This document shows positions 26,748 to 34,977 of a stretch of DNA of 37,424 nt, piece by piece. Within the stretch, counting starts at the first letter, position 1. Every line of letters starts with the position of its first letter. The DNA lies in the NCBI GenBank assembly GCA_030652245.1, contig JAUSBB010000169.1, positions 1 through 37,424 on the forward strand. Direction: 5' to 3'. Below the pieces are notes generated by a model, which searched no databases, was not told the DNA's origin, and saw only the letters and a list, made by a program, of their open reading frames with translations. Origin of the DNA: Rhodocyclaceae bacterium. Its GTDB lineage: Bacteria > Pseudomonadota > Gammaproteobacteria > Burkholderiales > Rhodocyclaceae. The position numbers and the translations under genes are program-made.

Positions 26748-27605
26748 ATGCCAGCCACGCAAGCCGCCGATCAAGCAGCCAAACTTTACACTGCCACCAT
26801 CGTGCGCTCGCAGCGCATCACGCCGCCCAACTCGTCGGAAGAGGTGCGCCACATCGCGTTGCGCCGCGACGACTTGTCGTTCGATGGCAAGCTGGGTCAG
26901 TGCATCCGCGTCATGGCGCCGGGGCAATATGGCAACCAGTATCACCCGCGCCTGTATCTACTCGCCGAACCGGGTAGCGAAAGCGCTGGCGGCGCCGAGT
27001 TCGCCATTTGCGTCAAACGTCACGATTACATCGACGACTTCAACGGCGAGCGTTATCCGGGCATCGCCTCCAACTACCTGTGTGATTTGCCGGTCGGCGC
27101 AACGATCAAATTCTCCGGCCCCGTCGGCTACCCATTCACCATGCCAGAGAGCCGCAAGGCGGACATCATCATGATCGGCATGGGCACGGGCATCGCGCCC
27201 TTCCGCGTGCTGATCCGCACGATTTATGAAAAGTACGGCAGTTGGGAGGGCAAGGTGCGTCTCTTTTACGGCGCAAAGAGCGGCCTTGAAATGCTCTACA
27301 TGAACGACGCCAACAAGGATCTGTCGCAGTACGTCTATCAGCCCACCTTCAAGGCTTTCCAGGCCATCAGTCCGCGCCCAGCTTTCGATGCGCCGGTCGA
27401 GATGGACAAGGCGCTGGAACAGAATGCCGCCGAGGTCTGGGAAATGGTGCGGCGCCCGGATACGCATGTCTATCTGGCCGGTGTGGGCGACATGCTGGCG
27501 CGTGTCGAAAAGGCGCTGGTCGGGATGGCCGGTTCCGCAGCCGCATGGGAACAGGCGAAGGAAGCATTACAGACCAGCGGCCGCTGGCACGAAGTGTTGT
27601 TCTGA
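26748..27605 (+). CDS. Plant-type ferredoxin-NADP(H) reductase-like flavoprotein
   Basis: A 285-residue soluble flavoprotein with FNR-fold motifs in order: FAD-binding RLYLLA (from R68), GIASNYLCD (about 105-113), nucleotide-binding GMGTGIAPFR (144-153), YGAKSGLEMLY (174-184) and YLAGVGDM (242-249). It should move electrons between NADPH and a ferredoxin or flavodoxin. Placed after cbbQO, it could supply NADPH for the Calvin cycle or balance ferredoxin. A good AAGGAAG site precedes ATG 26748. A gap of 134 bases with a repeat and an inverted repeat separates it from cbbO, so it may have its own promoter. The partner protein is not in view. Confidence 0.85.
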   Translation: MPATQAADQAAKLYTATIVRSQRITPPNSSEEVRHIALRRDDLSFDGKLGQCIRVMAPGQYGNQYHPRLYLLAEPGSESAGGAEFAICVKRHDYIDDFNGERYPGIASNYLCDLPVGATIKFSGPVGYPFTMPESRKADIIMIGMGTGIAPFRVLIRTIYEKYGSWEGKVRLFYGAKSGLEMLYMNDANKDLSQYVYQPTFKAFQAISPRPAFDAPVEMDKALEQNAAEVWEMVRRPDTHVYLAGVGDMLARVEKALVGMAGSAAAWEQAKEALQTSGRWHEVLF

Positions 27606-27617
27606 CCGCGCCAGTGC

Positions 27618-27648
27618 AAAAAAACCCGCCCTGGTACAACCAGGGCGG
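27618..27648 (-). terminator. Terminator for fccAB
   Basis: CCGCCCTGG (27626-27634) and CCAGGGCGG (27640-27648) form a 9-bp stem with a 5-base loop. On the minus strand it is followed by seven T residues, right after the fccB stop. It may also stop the convergent FNR-like transcript. Confidence 0.85.
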
Positions 27649-27656
27649 TCCGCGCA

Positions 27657-28925
27657 TCACAGGAAGGCTTCAGTCGTGATGTTCTTCAGCCAGCTGTAGG
27701 CGTACTCTGCCTCCGCCTTGCGCACATAAGACGGAGCCCCCACCGGAGAGAGGCCGCCAGCGCCCTTGACGCTGACAAGTTTGCCGCCCTCGGGCTGGAA
27801 GATGCCGACGATGGAGAAGCCATAGTCTGGCCCGACCACGGTGTAGCAGGCATTGGTGTATTGAGGTTTGGGTACCGGTTTGCCGTTCGTCACGGCGACG
27901 ATGGCATTGACGACCACCTTGGCCTGAGATGCCGCCGCATGGGCCGACTTGGGTATATCGTTGGTAACGGCGGCGTCGCCGATGACGTAGATGCCCTTGT
28001 GGAGGGTCGATTCCATCGTCATTGGATCTATCGGACACCAGCCGCTCTGATCGGTCAGCCCCGCCATCCGGGCAATGGCGGCGGCCCGTTGCGGTGGGAT
28101 GAAATTGATGATGTCCGCCTTCTGGTCGCCCATATCGGTGACCAGCGAGCGTTTTTTCTGATCCACCCGCAGTATCTTGCCGCCACTGCTCCCGGGAACC
28201 CATTCGATCATGCCGGGATAAAGTTGCTTCCAGCTTTCCTCGAAGAGCGCCTGCTTGGGCATGGTGTCGCCGTGATCAAGGATCAATACCTTGGACTTGG
28301 GCTTGTGGTGCTTGAAATAGGCGGCCATCTGCGCCGCGCGTTCGTAAGGGCCGGGCGGGCAACGGTAGGGCCGCTTGGGCGAGGTAATGATCACGAGACC
28401 GCCATTCTTCATGGCCTCCAGTTGCTTTTTCAGCTGCAGCGTCTGCTCGCCGGCCTTCCAGGCGTGCAACATGGTTTTTTCCATCTCAGGGCTGGCGCCC
28501 TCAATGGTGCCATAGTCGAAATCAATGCCTGGCGATACCACCAGATAGTCGTAAGCAAAGCTCTTGCCGCCCTGAGTCATTACCGTTTTCTTGGCGGCAT
28601 CAATGGCGGTCACTGCATCATGCACGACATTGACGCCACGCGCGGCATGCGCCGCATACCCGAAGGTCAGCGACTCGATGTTCCGTTCGCCCGATAGCAC
28701 TTCGTTACTGAATGGGCAACTGATGTAATGCTTGTTGCGTTCGATCAGCGTCACTTCGATGCCAGGCTCGTGCAGTTTCAGATATCTGGCCGCTATGGCG
28801 CCGCCAAAGCCGCCACCAACGATGACCACGCGCGCCTTCGCCGCGCCAAGCACCAACCCGGGGAAGCCCGCGATCAGGGAAGTCGTTCCCAGTGCGCCAA
28901 TAAACTGCCTGCGATTCCAATTCAT
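27657..28925 (-). CDS. fccB: Flavocytochrome c sulfide dehydrogenase, flavoprotein subunit
   Basis: A 422-residue periplasmic flavoprotein that oxidises sulfide to sulfur. It has a Tat signal (NRRQFIG, then a hydrophobic stretch to about residue 28) and an FAD motif VVIVGGGFGGA (33-43). The cysteines match the known enzyme: C70 (ISCPFS) for covalent FAD, and C188 (YRCPPGP) with C359 (TNACYTVV) for the redox-active disulfide. The start is one of three consecutive ATGs (28931, 28928, 28925); an AAGGGG site favours 28925. It follows fccA by 10 bases. Electrons pass to FccA hemes. A soluble Fcc-like paralogue function cannot be fully excluded, but all key residues are present. Confidence 0.95.
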   Translation of the reverse strand: MNWNRRQFIGALGTTSLIAGFPGLVLGAAKARVVIVGGGFGGAIAARYLKLHEPGIEVTLIERNKHYISCPFSNEVLSGERNIESLTFGYAAHAARGVNVVHDAVTAIDAAKKTVMTQGGKSFAYDYLVVSPGIDFDYGTIEGASPEMEKTMLHAWKAGEQTLQLKKQLEAMKNGGLVIITSPKRPYRCPPGPYERAAQMAAYFKHHKPKSKVLILDHGDTMPKQALFEESWKQLYPGMIEWVPGSSGGKILRVDQKKRSLVTDMGDQKADIINFIPPQRAAAIARMAGLTDQSGWCPIDPMTMESTLHKGIYVIGDAAVTNDIPKSAHAAASQAKVVVNAIVAVTNGKPVPKPQYTNACYTVVGPDYGFSIVGIFQPEGGKLVSVKGAGGLSPVGAPSYVRKAEAEYAYSWLKNITTEAFL

Positions 28926-28935
28926 CATCATCCCC

Positions 28936-29511
28936 TTATTTCCTGGTGCCCAGAAAGTGGGCGACGGCAGCCATGTCTTCCTCGGTGAGATTGCAAGCTC
29001 TCTCAGCCATGCGTTCGCTGGGTCTCTTCGCGGTGAATGTGGGATCCACATACTTGAAGATTTCCAGCTTGATGTAGCCGGGCCACTGGCCTGCCAGCCG
29101 CGGTATGTCGCCAGTGTTCTTGTCGCCCTTCTCGCCGTGGCAGTTCTGGCAGGTCTTGCGCAGCACCTGACGTCCTCGGTTGGCCTGAGCCATTTCGACA
29201 GCTACAGTTGCCGGCACCCATTCCTTCGCTGCAAAGTACTCTGCCAGCGCCGCGATCTCCTCATCGCTGATATTCTTCATAAAGCGGTCCATGATGGTGG
29301 TGTAACGCTCACCTTTCTTTTGTTCCAGCAACACACGTTGCAAGTAATCCTTATTCTGCCCGGCGATACTCGGCATGGTCAGGCCGGCCGAGACGCCATT
29401 GATGCCGTGACAGCTGTTGCAAGTATCGGCTATTGCAACTATGTTGGTATCGTTTGCCAGCGACGGCCAGGCCGCCAAGGCGCACACGACCGCAAGCGCA
29501 AGTTTGTGCAT
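28936..29511 (-). CDS. fccA: Flavocytochrome c sulfide dehydrogenase, diheme cytochrome c subunit
   Basis: A 191-residue periplasmic cytochrome. It has a Sec signal peptide with cleavage near residue 19 (SLA-ND) and two class I heme sites, C31NSCH and C121QNCH, each in a cytochrome c domain. Axial methionines are likely in TMPSIAG and a later domain-2 methionine. It takes electrons from the FAD of FccB and passes them to soluble cytochromes. An AGGAGG site lies 6 bases before ATG 29511. It leads the fccAB operon and is divergent from the YeeE-soxYZ genes, sharing a 196-base control region. Confidence 0.95.
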   Translation of the reverse strand: MHKLALAVVCALAAWPSLANDTNIVAIADTCNSCHGINGVSAGLTMPSIAGQNKDYLQRVLLEQKKGERYTTIMDRFMKNISDEEIAALAEYFAAKEWVPATVAVEMAQANRGRQVLRKTCQNCHGEKGDKNTGDIPRLAGQWPGYIKLEIFKYVDPTFTAKRPSERMAERACNLTEEDMAAVAHFLGTRK

Positions 29512-29707
29512 GGATTCCTCCTGATGGTTTTATGTTGATCTTGCGCGGTTCCCGGGGACACCGCTCCTGACCGGTAAGCTTATTCGGTTGCACATCTCAT
29601 TGAATTGATATCCATCAATCCAATGCGGCAGGGGCAATTTTAGAATTGCCAATTCAACATGGTCACGCACCTGTGGTGGTTTTCAATAAATAGGAGAGGA
29701 TGGAACC

Positions 29708-30835
29708 ATGGAGTTCACGATTCATCATCAGACGCTGCTGTCCGTCTTCGCTGTTGCGGCTGTCATGGGTGCGGTAGCCAATAAGACCAACTTTTGCACC
29801 ATGGGGGCCGTTTCCGATTGGGTCAACATGGATGACAAGGGTCGGCTGCGTGCCTGGCTACTGGCAGTCGCCGTGGCCATGGGGGGTGTTCTCCTGCTTG
29901 AGGCGTTTGGCCTGATCAATCTTTCCACGACCTTCCCGCCCTACCGCATCACCAACTTCGCCTGGCTGCGTTACCTCCTTGGCGGCTTGCTGTTCGGTGT
30001 CGGCATGACCCTTGCGTCCGGCTGCGGCAACAAGGTAATGGTGCGGATTGGCGGCGGCAACCTGAAGTCCATCGTCGTGCTGATCATTGCCGCCACCATG
30101 GCCTACTTGATGAATTGGACTGGCTTCTACGCCAAGGCATTCGGTAGCTGGATGTCGCCATTGGCCATCGACCTGGGCGCCACCATCGGGGCCAAGAGCC
30201 AGACGCTCGGCGGCATCATCGGCGCTCTGCTGGGCATGGACGACACCGCCATGCTGCAGCTGATTCTTGGCGGCGTTGTTGTCACGGCCATGCTGGTCTT
30301 CATTTTTTCTTCGCTCGAATTCAGGCAGCACCGCGACAACATTCTCGGTGGCGTGGTGATTGGTCTGGCCGTGGTGGCCGGCTGGTACCTGACCGGCAGC
30401 GCCCTCGGCGTCGAGTGGAAGGAATGGGCCGAGATGGCCGACACCCCGCCCGCGCGCGTTGCAGTGCAGTCCTTTACCTTCATCGGCCCAATGGGCGATA
30501 CGGTCCGCTACCTGATGAACCCGACCGATCTTTCGCTGATCAGCTTTGGCATCGTGGCGCTCGTTGGTGTCGCGGCAGGCTCCTTCCTGTATGCCATGAT
30601 CAGTCGTAGTTTTCGCACCGAGTGGTTTATCAGTGTTGGCGACTTCGTTCAGCATGCCATCGGCGCCGTGCTCATGGGCATCGGCGGCACACTCGCCATG
30701 GGCTGTACCATTGGACAGGGGGTCACCGGTTTTTCCACCTTGGCGGTTGGTTCCATGCTGACATTCGCGTCTATTATTGCTGGTGCTGCCGCGACGATGA
30801 AATACCAGTATCGGCAGATGATGCGGGAGGCCTAA
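29708..30835 (+). CDS. YeeE/YedE (TsuA/SoxT-like) sulfur-compound permease, copy 1
   Basis: A 375-residue inner-membrane protein with about nine to ten helices. It carries the conserved cysteines of the YeeE thiosulfate-transporter family: C30 (KTNFCTMG), C106 (LASGCGNK) and C333 (LAMGCTIGQG), spaced much like C22, C91 and C293 of the characterised thiosulfate permease. Such proteins relay thiosulfate or another sulfur compound across the membrane by cysteine hydrogen bonding. It is followed by soxY (57 bases), a pairing known from SoxT-type permeases. An AGGAGAGG site precedes the ATG. Import of thiosulfate or sulfane sulfur is likely; direction and exact substrate are not shown. Confidence 0.88.
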   Translation: MEFTIHHQTLLSVFAVAAVMGAVANKTNFCTMGAVSDWVNMDDKGRLRAWLLAVAVAMGGVLLLEAFGLINLSTTFPPYRITNFAWLRYLLGGLLFGVGMTLASGCGNKVMVRIGGGNLKSIVVLIIAATMAYLMNWTGFYAKAFGSWMSPLAIDLGATIGAKSQTLGGIIGALLGMDDTAMLQLILGGVVVTAMLVFIFSSLEFRQHRDNILGGVVIGLAVVAGWYLTGSALGVEWKEWAEMADTPPARVAVQSFTFIGPMGDTVRYLMNPTDLSLISFGIVALVGVAAGSFLYAMISRSFRTEWFISVGDFVQHAIGAVLMGIGGTLAMGCTIGQGVTGFSTLAVGSMLTFASIIAGAAATMKYQYRQMMREA

Positions 30836-30892
30836 GACCTAAGACCCGCCATCCGCCCCCGACAGTTTTAAAACACAAGAGGAGATGAATCA

Positions 30893-31363
30893 ATGAATGT
30901 GATTCGTAGAACCGTGCTCAAGAGCGCGGGCGCCATGGGCGTCCTGGCCGGGCTCTTTGTTACAGGCATACTGAAGCCAACCTTGGCCTATGCCAGTGAA
31001 TGGAACAAGGCTGCTTTTGGTGCGAAGGATATGGAGACCGCGCTCAAGGCGATTGGCGCTGACGGTGCCGTAGATAGCAAGCAGCTTATATTAAGGGTGC
31101 CAGAAATCGCCGAGAATAGCGCAATGGTGCCGGTTGACGTGACCAGCAACATTCCGAACACCACGTCGATTGCCATTCTTGTAATGAAGAACCCGATCCC
31201 CCTGTCTGCGCAGTTTGAATTCTCGGGCGGCGCGATGGCGGAGGTTTCCGTTCGGGTGAAGCTTGCGCAGATCTCGATTATCCGTGTGGTAGCCAAGGCT
31301 GACGGAAAGTTTTACAGCACCCAGAAAGAAGTGAAAGTCGCTGACGGCGGTTGCGGCCACTAA
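30893..31363 (+). CDS. soxY: SoxY, sulfur-carrier subunit
   Basis: A 156-residue periplasmic protein with a Tat signal (R5-R6 in IRRTVLKSAG, hydrophobic to about residue 34). It ends in VADGGCGH, with substrate-carrying C154 on the flexible C-terminal arm. Canonical SoxY ends GGCGG, so the last residue is unusual. In Sox systems this cysteine carries sulfur intermediates while bound to SoxZ. soxZ follows 20 bases downstream; soxAXBCD are absent here, so SoxYZ may serve a partial pathway or deliver sulfur to a cytoplasmic route through the YeeE permeases. AGAGGAGATG lies before ATG 30893. Confidence 0.92.
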   Translation: MNVIRRTVLKSAGAMGVLAGLFVTGILKPTLAYASEWNKAAFGAKDMETALKAIGADGAVDSKQLILRVPEIAENSAMVPVDVTSNIPNTTSIAILVMKNPIPLSAQFEFSGGAMAEVSVRVKLAQISIIRVVAKADGKFYSTQKEVKVADGGCGH

Positions 31364-31383
31364 TATAAAGAGAGGAAAACAAT

Positions 31384-31698
31384 ATGACCGGTCCGATGAA
31401 AATTCTCGCCAAGATGAAGGGTGGTGCCGCCAGCATCCGTGTTGTGGTAAATCACCCGATGGAAAGTGGTCTGCGCAAGGAAGTCGACGGCAAGACGGTT
31501 CCTGCACACTACATACAACTCTTGACCGTGGCCTTAAATGGCAAGGTAGTAGTCTCCGGGCAACTTGGCGGCTCGATTTCGAAGAATCCGTCGTTGGGTT
31601 TTACAGTCAAGGGCGCCAAGGCCGGCGACAAGGTTTCTGTCACATGGGTTGATAGCAATGGCGGCAAGCGGACCGACGAAGCCGTTGTCGTCGTCTGA
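31384..31698 (+). CDS. soxZ: SoxZ, sulfur-carrier partner
   Basis: A 104-residue beta-sandwich protein without signal peptide, typical of SoxZ, which is exported by piggy-back on Tat-targeted SoxY. HPMESGLRK, PAHYIQ and the GGS(I/V)SKNP stretch are characteristic. It ends in VTWVDSNGGKRTDEAVV as usual. It is the last gene before a strong bidirectional terminator. AGAGAGGAAAAC precedes ATG 31384. Confidence 0.93.
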   Translation: MTGPMKILAKMKGGAASIRVVVNHPMESGLRKEVDGKTVPAHYIQLLTVALNGKVVVSGQLGGSISKNPSLGFTVKGAKAGDKVSVTWVDSNGGKRTDEAVVVV

Positions 31699-31701
31699 TG
31701 T

Positions 31702-31740
31702 AAAAAAGCCCGCCCCGGTTGTATCGGGGCGGGCTTTTTT
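31702..31740. terminator. Bidirectional terminator between soxZ and the rhodanese gene
   Basis: A 16-bp perfect stem (AAAAAAGCCCGCCCCG / CGGGGCGGGCTTTTTT) with a 7-base loop and T runs on both strands, placed 3 bases after soxZ and 6 bases from the stop of the convergent gene. Confidence 0.95.
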
Positions 31741-31746
31741 GTTGAA

Positions 31747-32928
31747 TCAACGGCCGGTAATCGTGTATTTGCCGTCCGCGAACTTCACGTTGGCATCCAG
31801 GAAGTAAGCGTTAAACTTGTTATCCAGGAAGTTCGTCGTGTCATAAGCTTCCCCGGAGCGGGCGCCGGTTGCGCAAGTGAATACAACCGGCTTGTTTCTC
31901 GGGATGGTGGCGAACTTGTCTTCGACCTCGGCGACCGGCAGGTTGATCGCACCGGGGAAGGAGCCCAGCTTGAACTCGGCAGGGGCGCGGACATCCACGA
32001 TCAGGATCTGCGCGGGGTTCTCCTTGAGGATGCGCTCGAAAGAGGCGACGCTGATGCTGCCCTTCTCCTTGCCCGGCTGGATGTCCAGACCGGCCGCTTT
32101 CGCTGGTGCGGCGGCAGCAGCAGCGGGGGCTGCTGCAGGCGTTGCGACAGCGGGCGCGGTGCCAAATTTAGCTGCCCAATCCGGATAGCCTTCGGTGTAT
32201 TTCCTGACATTCGTGTAGCCAAGAGCCTTGGCTTTCTTCGCCGACTTTTCGGAAAGATCGCACGCCAGACCACCGCAGAAGAAGATCAGGGGCTTGGCCT
32301 TGTCCTTCGGCAGCTTGTCGACCATCTGGGCGAACTTGGAGTCCGAAATATTGATGGCGCCGGGGATCGTCCCCGCCGCGAAGGGGCGCTCGGGGCGCGA
32401 ATCGATCAGGACTACATCAGCTTTCGAGTCGACCAGCTTCTTCATGAAAGCGGTGCTGATGGAGGAGATTTCGCCCTTTGCTTCCCAGTCGGGTATCCCG
32501 GCCGCGTAGACCTTGATGTTCTTGTAGCCGAGTTTTTCTGCCTTGAAGGCGGAGTTGTGCGACAACTCGCAATCAAGCCCCTGACAGTAGAAGATGAGTT
32601 CCCGGTTCTTGTCGGCCGGCAACAGGTTGGTCATTTTGTCGAAGCTTGAATCCGGAATGTTGATGGCGGCGGGAATGTGGCCATCGTCATAGCGCCGCGC
32701 GGTCGGCCGCGAATCGATCACCAGCGCACCAGCGCCTCTTTCGCGGGGCAGCGATGCGTGTGGCTTGACATAGGCGTAATCAACGATGTGCTTGTACTGG
32801 GTGAATTTTTTCGCTTCTGCGGCTGGCGCGGCCGGCTTGGCATCGCCACCCGGACTCTGCGCCATCTGGGCGCAGCCCGCGGAAAATGCCACGGAAACAA
32901 CAACAGCAAGTAATTTAAGTCTCATCAT
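31747..32928 (-). CDS. Periplasmic lipoprotein with three rhodanese domains
   Basis: A 393-residue lipoprotein: signal peptide with lipobox FSAGC, lipidated C19. Three rhodanese-like domains follow (about residues 42-150, 153-252, 285-390). Active-site loops are C115QGLDC120, C218GGLAC223 and C352ATGARSG. Domains 1 and 2 have a second cysteine five positions on, which could form a disulfide or a paired persulfide site. An alanine/proline linker separates domains 2 and 3. It probably accepts sulfane sulfur from thiosulfate or SoxY and passes it along near the membrane. It lies 22 bases downstream of the second YeeE permease in the same direction. AAGGAG precedes ATG 32928. Confidence 0.9.
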   Translation of the reverse strand: MMRLKLLAVVVSVAFSAGCAQMAQSPGGDAKPAAPAAEAKKFTQYKHIVDYAYVKPHASLPRERGAGALVIDSRPTARRYDDGHIPAAINIPDSSFDKMTNLLPADKNRELIFYCQGLDCELSHNSAFKAEKLGYKNIKVYAAGIPDWEAKGEISSISTAFMKKLVDSKADVVLIDSRPERPFAAGTIPGAINISDSKFAQMVDKLPKDKAKPLIFFCGGLACDLSEKSAKKAKALGYTNVRKYTEGYPDWAAKFGTAPAVATPAAAPAAAAAAPAKAAGLDIQPGKEKGSISVASFERILKENPAQILIVDVRAPAEFKLGSFPGAINLPVAEVEDKFATIPRNKPVVFTCATGARSGEAYDTTNFLDNKFNAYFLDANVKFADGKYTITGR

Positions 32929-32950
32929 GAGCTAGCTCCTTGGTTGTGAA

Positions 32951-34189
32951 TCACAAAACGGTAAATTTTTCAGTCGATTCGTTGTAGCGGACAAGCGCGT
33001 ACCAGGCGAACAGCAGGCCGCCGCCGATAAGCAGCGTCCAGCCCCAGCCGTGAAGCATCTCCGGCCAGTAGGCCTGGAAGCCGACGGCGGTGGCTTCGTA
33101 GTTCTCCATGTTTTCATCGTCGAGCGAGGTGATGCCGGTGCGTTTCAGCACGGCGCTGGCGATCGAGCCCACCCAGGCAAAAAAGAACATCGTTACCCAC
33201 AGTTTGAGGTGTCCCTCGCCCATCCGCCACAGCGAGCCGGAGGCGCAGCCGCCCGCGAAGATCATGCCGATGCCGAAGATCAGGCCACCAAGCAGCGAGC
33301 CGATCCAGAAGGTGGGTGGCACTGCGCTGTAAGGATCGATCACGCCCTTGTTGAACAGGAGGGCGGCGATGGGGATGCCGAGGGCCAGCGCGAGGATGAC
33401 GGCTTTGGTCATGTCGCCCTCGGCGGTCATGAAGGGTTCGCGGAAGGCGCGGGCGAAGCACAGGCGCGAACGGTGCATGACGAAGCCGATAGCGAAACCC
33501 AGCAGCACGATGATGGCGCGGGTGGCCAGCACGGTGTCGGGCGAGCCAAACCAGCCCACTGCCCAGGTGATCACGCCAACCAGAACAGCCAGGCCGACAA
33601 ACGGGTAGAGGTTCACCAGCCCCTGCGGCGCATTCAGCGTGGGTGGCGCCTGCATACCCCATTCGATGTTTTCAAGTGTCCAGAGCAACAATTTCAGGCC
33701 GATCACCGCGCCAGCGAGTAGCCCGGCGCCCATGGCCCAGCCGGCGGGGGAGGAGTGGAGCACGGGGTTGAAGAAACCGCCGGTGGTGCAACCGCCGGCC
33801 AGCGAGGCGCCGATGCCCATCAGGCTGCCGCCCAGCGCGGCCCAGATGACTTCGAGTTTGGGCGGGCGGCTGATCTGGAACTGCCGGGACATCAGTGCGG
33901 CGGCGAAAGCGCCGACCAGCAGCATGATGTTCATCAGCGACATGCGGTGGGTGAAAATGCTTTCCTTCGGTGTCGGCACGTCGAGCAGCGGCCCCAGTCC
34001 AATGGCATGGTTGATGATGTCGCCCCAGTAGCGGACGCCGCCGAAGACGCCCCAGACCAGGCCGCTGACCATCAGGCCGATGATGGCCAGCATCAACAGC
34101 ACCGCGCCGAGATAATGCGACCATTCTTCAACAAAAATCTTTTCGTAATCGGCCTTGAATCCCGACAACCAACCGCTTTCCGTGCTCAT
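32951..34189 (-). CDS. YeeE/YedE (TsuA/SoxT-like) sulfur-compound permease, copy 2
   Basis: A 412-residue inner-membrane protein with about ten to eleven helices. Conserved cysteines are C134 (LAGGCTTGGFF), C244 (HRSRLCFARAF) and C315 (FAGGCASGSLW), a typical two-repeat YeeE pattern, somewhat different from copy 1. It probably moves thiosulfate or another reduced sulfur compound. It is cotranscribed with the triple-rhodanese lipoprotein and may follow a monoheme cytochrome c. The start at ATG 34189 is chosen because AGAGG lies 5 bases upstream; a GTG at 34195 is in frame. Direction of transport is unknown. Confidence 0.88.
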   Translation of the reverse strand: MSTESGWLSGFKADYEKIFVEEWSHYLGAVLLMLAIIGLMVSGLVWGVFGGVRYWGDIINHAIGLGPLLDVPTPKESIFTHRMSLMNIMLLVGAFAAALMSRQFQISRPPKLEVIWAALGGSLMGIGASLAGGCTTGGFFNPVLHSSPAGWAMGAGLLAGAVIGLKLLLWTLENIEWGMQAPPTLNAPQGLVNLYPFVGLAVLVGVITWAVGWFGSPDTVLATRAIIVLLGFAIGFVMHRSRLCFARAFREPFMTAEGDMTKAVILALALGIPIAALLFNKGVIDPYSAVPPTFWIGSLLGGLIFGIGMIFAGGCASGSLWRMGEGHLKLWVTMFFFAWVGSIASAVLKRTGITSLDDENMENYEATAVGFQAYWPEMLHGWGWTLLIGGGLLFAWYALVRYNESTEKFTVL

Positions 34190-34290
34190 GCACACCTCTC
34201 GCTAGGATAATTACTCAACATAAACCCTGCCAGATCCTTGCGGGCCGGCAGGCGCAAATTAAATCGTGGGCGGTGTTCAATCAGCCAGTG

Positions 34291-34674
34291 TCAGCTGCAA
34301 CTGGCCGGGGCTTCCCCGTCCTTGGCGCTGCGCATGATGAACGCCTTGACGTCTGCGGTCAGTTCCTGTTCCGGTCGGTCGGCGAATTTTGCGGCCGCCT
34401 TGTTGGTGGCCTTGATGCTGTCGCGATACTGCTTGCTGAAATATTGACTCACCGTATCCTTGCCCTTGTTGTGCTTGTCGGCCAGCAGGTACGCCGTCCA
34501 CTCGGCCTTGGTCCGGTCGATCGGCTGGATGGTCGCCTTGGCGGTGGTGTGACAGGCCGTGCAGATGCTACGGTAGTAAATGCGGCCAACCTTCCAGTCA
34601 GGTTCGTAGGCTTGTGCGCCGTGGGCGAACAGAGCGGTGGCGAGCAACGGCAGGGCAAGATGAAATCTTTTCAT
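34291..34674 (-). CDS. Small monoheme periplasmic cytochrome c
   Basis: A 127-residue protein with a signal peptide (cleavage near residue 22, AQA-YE) and one heme site C38TACH42. No lipobox. The downstream part is helical and lysine-rich, without an obvious second heme. It is likely a soluble electron carrier or a subunit of a sulfur-oxidising complex, upstream of the YeeE-rhodanese pair on the same strand (101-base gap). AGGAG lies 8 bases before ATG 34674. The exact partner is unknown. Confidence 0.85.
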   Translation of the reverse strand: MKRFHLALPLLATALFAHGAQAYEPDWKVGRIYYRSICTACHTTAKATIQPIDRTKAEWTAYLLADKHNKGKDTVSQYFSKQYRDSIKATNKAAAKFADRPEQELTADVKAFIMRSAKDGEAPASCS

Positions 34675-34977
34675 GATGCATCTCCTGAGAGTGATCTATT
34701 CATCGGAAACTTCGCTCTTGCCACCATACCACCAGTGCGGAAAAAAAAGAATCGGTACAGCTGGTCGTGGGTCGGTCGGATCGATCAGATGGGTCGGATT
34801 GTCAAGGCTTCGGCCGCGCATCATTCTCTGACAGCCGGACGCTGCCTATAACCCATGAGATATAGCCCCAATGGGTAGTGTCGGGTTGTAATCCACTCGT
34901 AGTCCCGAAGAGTTATTGCGACGCAGCAGCGAGAAGAATAAATTCCGTCCCGCTTGGCTATCTGAAAGGGAGGCATC
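34675..34977. other. Divergent intergenic region (303 bases), no gene seen
   Basis: It lies between the monoheme cytochrome (minus) and the octaheme cytochrome (plus) and must hold both promoters. It contains an A8 run near 34741 and several GGTCGG units (about 34764-34800). I cannot assign -35/-10 boxes confidently. A GGGAGG ribosome site ends it. Confidence 0.6.

Noticed and set aside
29708-31698. Complete Sox thiosulfate-oxidation operon
   Set aside because: Only soxY and soxZ are present; no soxA, X, B, C or D in the window.
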